Translations under genes and position numbers: made by a program
The notes under the pieces: generated by a model
The model's database searches: none
Seen by the model: the letters and a program-made list of their open reading frames with translations, nothing else
Told to the model about the DNA's origin: nothing
Part shown: piece by piece, positions 59,206 through 64,000 of the stretch
Numbering within the stretch: the first letter of the stretch is position 1
Layout of the letters: the number at the start of each line of letters is the position of its first letter
Assembly (NCBI GenBank): GCA_905182995.1
Contig: CAJJDP010000126.1
Location: 1,762 to 65,761 of the forward strand
Origin: Paramecium octaurelia
Lineage: Eukaryota > Ciliophora > Oligohymenophorea > Peniculida > Parameciidae
Direction of reading: 5' to 3'
Length of the DNA stretch: 64,000 nucleotides

Positions 59206-60541
59206 ATGGCAACACTTGGAGAAGTATTTCAAGCTCTCTTATAAGAAGTAGACAATGCTAGACTTGATACTAACAATTTGGAAGCAGCTCTATTGAAATT
59301 GCTGACATTCGGTACATTTTAATCATGATACAAAGATTCAAAATCTGAGGAGCATTTGAAACACAAGGAAAGCGCATATAGTAAATTGTCTTCATTGTAT
59401 TGCAAACAGAACAAACCACAATTAGTATTTCAGATTATGAAAACCCATGATTTCTCTGGATTCAATCAAACAAGAGCTGCAAAAATTATGAGACAAATGA
59501 TTGATCAAGTATCACAATTAGAAGGCACTGTTGAATTATAAGTTGAAATGTGTCAATTCTTAATCGATCAATGTGCACGAGACAAGAAGAATTACTTAAA
59601 ACATAAGATGCAAATCAGACTGGCAACATTGTATAATGAATAAGAGAAATTCACCCAAGGAATCGAAATCATCGATAAGATTGTGGTTGAAGTGAGAAAG
59701 GCTGATGATAAGCATTTGCTTCTGGAAATCTATCTTATTGAAAGCAAATTGCAATTCGGATAGACCAATCTCGCCAAGGCCAAAGCCTCATTAACAGCAG
59801 CCAGAGCTTGCTCAAACACAATCTATTGTCCACCACATGTTTAAGCTGAAATCGACATGATGGCTGGTGTTCTCTATGCAGAGGAAAGAGATTATAGAAC
59901 CTCCTATTCCTATTTCTACGAGGCTTTTGAAGCATTCAATAACCTAGAAGACAAGAGAGCTCTTAGTACTCTTAAGTACATGTTGTTATGTAAGATTATG
60001 ATTGGAGCTACTGATGAGGTCAAATAAATTCTAACTGGAAAGCATGGTTTGAAATATGCAGGCAGAGTAATTATGTGCGTCTAATTAATATTAGCACTTG
60101 GAAGCCATGAAAGCCATTTCTAATAGCAATTAAAAGAAATCTCTCATTGAATTTACTAAAGTCTTAGAAGAATATAGGGAAGAAATTGAAGGCGATAAAG
60201 TCATGAGATTACACATCAAGTAGTTATATGAAGTCTTATTGGAAATGAATCTGTTTCAAGTCATCCAACCATATTCTAAAGTTTAAATCGATTATATCAC
60301 TTAAAGAATGTAAATTGACGTCGAAATTATCTAAAGAAAGTATAGTATCAATTCAATATTTACTAGATTATCTGAATTGATTTTGGATAAGAAAATTGAT
60401 GGAACCTTAGATTAAGGAAATGATTGTTTGATCTTGTTTGATACAGTCAAACATGATAATTTATATCAACATTCCCTTAGTTTGATTAATAATTTGAATG
60501 GAGTGGTTGATAAATTATTTGATAGAGTGAAAGTCAAATGA
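59206..60541 (+). CDS. PSMD11: 26S proteasome lid subunit Rpn6 (PSMD11)
   Basis: 418 residues, close to the usual length (about 420). Introns 59312-59335 (24 nt), 60067-60094 (28 nt) and 60340-60366 (27 nt). Matches to Rpn6, recalled from memory, run throughout: [45 protein letters not shown], then the PCI domain with [14 protein letters not shown] and, after removing the third intron, [19 protein letters not shown]. Rpn6 is a scaffold of the proteasome lid linking it to the base and 20S core. The third intron is a multiple of three without TGA and can be recognised only by homology. Confidence 0.95.
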
Positions 60542-61039
60542 ACATTAAATATATATATATTATAATAAATAAGTTAAATTTCATCATTTCTGCTAAGATT
60601 TGACTTATTCAACATTTTAAATATATTAGAAAATTAATAAATTTCTAAAGTCTTGAAATCTATTTTAGATGCTAAGTTCGTAAAGTCTTATTAAAAAACT
60701 GAAATTAATATATTCAAATTTAAAACATATTAATAGGTAATAATAATGTAATCTCAATAATTTAGTCATATATGAATTTATTTAAGAATGATATTAACAT
60801 TGAATAGGAATAATAAACAATTGAATATGTCTTCAAAAATATTAAAAAATACTTTCTCCAATTTATTAAAATTATGATTCTAAATATTGATGTATAATTA
60901 TATATAAATAAAAGTTACACTTTGATTTAACACCATAAGGTTTACAAAAAAAGAAAAAAATATAAGCTTATTATTGGGAACCAATATATGGGGACTTGAT
61001 TTCTATATTATTTAAAAAGATAAATATTGGATAGAATCA
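60542..61039. other. Intergenic region, convergent genes
   Basis: About 500 bp of AT-rich sequence between the 3' ends of PSMD11 and the minus-strand gene; no feature supported. Confidence 0.5.
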
Positions 61040-61744
61040 TCAATTAATACAATGCACAGCAAATTTAGATAAGCGTAACTAAGTTCTTGCTAAAAGATTG
61101 CTAGGTGCAATAAGCTTTTTTTTTTGAGGAAGAATACGTTTATTTAGGGCGATACTATATTCAGATTTGTATGGAGGATGATTTTTCATAGTTTTGATAA
61201 TAGTTTATTTGGTTCTTTTTGAAGTAATGTTTAGATCATCTGGTTCAGTGATTTATTATCTACTAGTTTGAATTAATTAATTTATGTTTTTATCTATTCG
61301 TGTCAATTGTGTTTTAAGTAAGTTTAAAAAGTAGGTATTCGATTTTTTTGGATGTTAATATTGCGAAAACATGGAGGGTATCTTCTTGTTTTAAGGATAA
61401 TCTTTGATTTCATCTTGTGAACGAGGAGTTGATGTTTGTTGTGGTGAAGGATGATTGATGGGAGAATGTAATTGTTAATGATTACGAGAGTATATATGGA
61501 TATTCTTGTATTTTTGCTTAGATCTAATATATTTATCGGTGGGTTTAAGAGTATTTAAAAGTAAATTGGCGAGCCTTATTTTTCTGTGCATATGTATTTC
61601 ATATAATTGGTTGGGCAATGTTATTTGTTTGATATTTGAACTGGAACAATGGGAACAATGACAGCTGTTCCTACGAAGTCTGTTCTGAGAAGGGGTGTAT
61701 GAACTTTGATGAAACGAAATTGAATGAAAGGATCGAATCATCAT
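61040..61744 (-). CDS. Unknown basic protein, 234 residues
   Basis: Intron-free frame, ATG 61744 (MMIRSFHSISFHQSSYTPSQ), TGA 61040-61042. A short Cys/His cluster near the N-terminus (NSCHCSHCSSSN) could bind metal. The rest is Lys/Asn/Ser-rich with segments HPKKSNTYFLNLLKTQ and KRILPQKKKLIAPSNLL. No family recognised; basic charge would fit nucleic-acid or microtubule binding. Confidence 0.65.
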
Positions 61745-61785
61745 AAAATATAAATTATAATATATATAGTTTACTAGTAATTATA

Positions 61786-62175
61786 TCATCCACATATAAA
61801 TTTTTTCGTACCAATAAGCTATGCACATTTTGAGCACTTATGTTTAGCATCTTTACAATTATCAAGTAAGCATGGGAGGAAAGCCAAAACAGCAGTAACT
61901 ATACCTGCAATGAGGATAATCATTACGATATAACTACATCTACCCATCTCATACTGAACATCTGATTCTACGACTTGATTGCATCTAGTGCAAAGTAATT
62001 TTTCTTTTTATCTTGACTGTGGCACTTTTGGATACTCTGTTTCCTATTCAATAAGCTTATTCCTGACTGATAGTTCGATTTAACTAGATTTTACCAATTA
62101 ATAAGTTCCCTGGGACTGCCCACTTCTGGTTTGTTGATTGTTCTAATCTGATTCCATCATCGGATTCGAAATCAT
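61786..62175 (-). CDS. LITAF-like zinc-ribbon membrane-associated protein
   Basis: 129 residues, intron-free; ATG 62175 (alternative ATGs at 62160 and 62157). The C-terminal half is a LITAF domain: CTRC near residue 66, a hydrophobic segment (YIVMIILIAGIVTAVLAFLP) and then DNCKDAKHKCSKCAQLIGTK. The two CxxC knuckles on either side of a hydrophobic membrane-inserted helix and the H-x-C-x-x-C pattern are diagnostic. The family sits on the cytosolic face of endosomal and lysosomal membranes. The Gln/Ser-rich N-terminus has no PPxY motif. Its stop is 41 bp from the start of the neighbouring gene. Confidence 0.82.
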
Positions 62176-62521
62176 TTGATTTTTAATTATTTTTATATAT
62201 AGATTATCTATTGGAATTGAGAAGTGATAAATGTAGTATTTAATCACTTCGTTTATTATGTATCTCAATTACTAAATCTTTTTCATTTATTTATATGAAA
62301 TTCTAAATTTTTTGATTAAATTCATTTAAATAAATGGAAAGGTGTCTCTCTCACCCTTTTTTCTAATCTAAATTCATCTCTGCACAGCCGGTGCTTGTTT
62401 AACGATTTACTTTTAATAAATTATTTCGTCTCCAAGAACTTTGAATTTAGATATTAACTTTTCAAAAATTTGCAAAAACAACTTATTTTAAACAACACTA
62501 ACTTTATTTAATATAATTAAA
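62176..62521. other. Intergenic region
   Basis: About 345 bp, AT-rich; no feature supported. Confidence 0.5.
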
Positions 62522-63295
62522 TCATTTCCAATGATCAGCATATGAACTGCATTTTTTACATTGTTTCTCCTTGTAAGTATGTCCAATCATAGAATTGCAT
62601 ACTTCTTTGTGCAACTTCTCAGTCTCAATTTTCTCACATTTATCACTGTTCTCATAACATACAAAAACCTTCCCCTAATGATCCACATACTCTCCATTAC
62701 ACTCTTTGATACTCCTACTAAGGCAATCAATCTCCTTACACTAATCCTTTTCAAATTAGCATCCTCCTTGTTAACAAACATCTTTGTCATAAATGGATTT
62801 GCAGTTATTAATAAATGAACTTCGAGCCTTGCACTTCTTATCCCAATAACAAATAGAATCTATTTCCAATGGATTACTCTTAGCAATCAAGAAACTATCA
62901 CATGTAAATTAATCATAAATATCATCACATTTCTCTGGTTTGAAACAATACCCACTTACAAGATCATAAGCACATTAATATAATTAGCATTATTCTCTAG
63001 CCTGTCCAACATTACTTTAACTTATTTGAATATCTTCACATTTTGTCAATTTCTCACATTTCCCATTCTTTATGAAACAATAATGAGGACTTTAACTCAA
63101 GAATTAAGATGCGCTTATGCAATTCTATAATGACCTTTCATCACATTCAGCCACTCTGCATTCTGACTTTGCCCAATGGCAATTGTGACCTTCACAAGCA
63201 TCTTAATCTATGTGCTCGTTGCAATCACATGCTGTTGGATAATCAAGTGCCCCATTTATACAATACAGAAATCCAAATATATAAAAAATTATCAT
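62522..63295 (-). CDS. Secreted Cys-rich protein, 257 residues
   Basis: Intron-free, ATG 63295, TGA 62522-62524. Signal peptide MIIFYIFGFLYCINGALDYP. About 30 Cys occur in loosely periodic groups (e.g. CDCNEHIDQDACEGHNC, CFIKNGKCEKLTKCEDI, CKSIYDKDVCQQGGCQFEKD, CKEIDCLSRSIKECNG). The pattern resembles Cys-periodic extracellular proteins of Paramecium but is far smaller than surface antigens. There is no C-terminal hydrophobic tail, so it is soluble in the secretory pathway or outside the cell. Confidence 0.75.
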
Positions 63296-63332
63296 TAATT
63301 ATAATCAAATTTCACATCCAAATTCTTCTAAT

Positions 63333-63779
63333 TCATTTTTTCACTAAAATTAGATCCTGTTCCTTTATGATGTGTTAATTAATTATAATACCTTAATCAT
63401 TTGCTTTTGATATTTTTCGTATTTTCTTTCTCTTTTTTCTATTTTATACAACCTCAACATCTTTAAAACAGCATTAAAAGTGTGAATAAACTCTCTATTA
63501 TTCTTTAGACCATAGCCACTAATAAAATGGAATCGAAATTCTTATTAAAATTACACAACCATTTCCTTGAGTTACTCTTCCTTACATTTAATAAGTTATT
63601 CTTAAAAAATCACTTCTTTTAACTCACTTTTAAAATATTACAGTTTTCTTATTTAAAAAAAAATCACCAAAATTAAATTATTATTTTAAACGTAAACAGC
63701 ACTTTTGAGAATATAAAGTTCAATAAAAATAATTAAACTTTTGCATTTTAAGATCATTTTAATCATCAATATGATACAT
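63333..63779 (-). CDS. Unknown Lys/Gln-rich protein, 5' end uncertain
   Basis: The last exons are clear: ELKEVIFQEQLIKCKEEQLK, then VVQFQQEFRFHFISGYGLKN, then KIEKRERKYEKYQKQMIK, intron 63363-63391 (29 nt, AAG acceptor), EQDLILVKK and TGA 63333-63335. Upstream of about 63640 two frames compete (CCLRLKQQFNFGDFFLNKK versus a second), so at least one more intron or a break exists. A possible start is ATG 63779 (MYHIDDQNDLK). No family recognised. Confidence 0.4.
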
Positions 63780-64000
63780 TTTTGATTTATAAGAAAATCT
63801 GCTTTGCTTATTTAAATTTTAGGATCTAAAGGTTAGTTTGGATATTTATTATTTTCTCCCTCAGATTTTGTTGACACGGTTATAGTATTTTAGTTCTATA
63901 GCTAACAGTAAATTTACCCATTTATTTATTTATCTTTGCTCACATTTATTAATTTAATAAATAAATATCATTATAGATTAGGAAATAAAAAAGCTTGAAT
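63780..64000. other. Window end, no gene seen
   Basis: AT-rich, no supported feature; may hold the promoter of the minus-strand gene. Confidence 0.4.

Noticed and set aside
1-64000. Autonomous transposon, virus-like element or CRISPR array
   Set aside because: No transposase, reverse transcriptase, integrase, capsid gene, terminal inverted repeats or spaced short repeats were found on either strand by eye.

Overview
The window is nuclear (probably macronuclear) DNA of a ciliate, almost certainly a Paramecium species. TAA and TAG read as glutamine inside every long reading frame and TGA is the only stop. Introns are tiny (mostly 22-31 nt, GTA...TAG), genes nearly touch, and the sequence is very AT-rich. 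With the standard code every gene is shredded; with TGA as sole stop about 30 genes appear, several with clear orthologues.

Left part (1-16.5 kb): the 3' end of a WD40-repeat gene, a long gene-poor stretch with two decayed genes (a TPR-repeat pseudogene and a reverse-strand relic), one large type I membrane protein gene, and a second WD40 gene. This part is distorted by three single-N joins (5858, 9272, 13768). Each is flanked by an exact 1.4-1.8 kb duplication, so these look like contig ends that overlap but were not merged. Collapsed, they give one membrane-protein gene of about 1,405 codons.

Middle (16.9-39 kb): a MORN-repeat protein; the divergent ciliary pair OSCP1 / CFAP54 with 28 bp between start codons; a large coiled-coil protein; several unrecognised basic proteins; a small gene with unusually long introns; and a PLD6/Zucchini-like HKD nuclease.

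Right part (39-64 kb): a Gln-rich unknown protein; a secreted protein built of four repeats; NADH-cytochrome b5 reductase; a coiled-coil protein; a WWE-domain protein; an EF-hand protein; a SHIPPO/ODF3-type protein followed 5 bp later by a divergent kinesin; a Myb/SANT protein; a FYVE-like/TBC-like protein; a CCT-domain protein; proteasome subunit Rpn6 (PSMD11); a LITAF-like protein and a Cys-rich secreted protein. Ciliary and cytoskeletal genes are frequent (CFAP54, OSCP1, SHIPPO, kinesin, MORN, EF-hand). No rRNA, tRNA, CRISPR or autonomous transposon was recognised. Several genes carry one-base frame breaks, often in homopolymers, that could be assembly errors or real decay. Exon boundaries were assigned by hand from GT...AG, frame and homology; alternatives are given where they exist.
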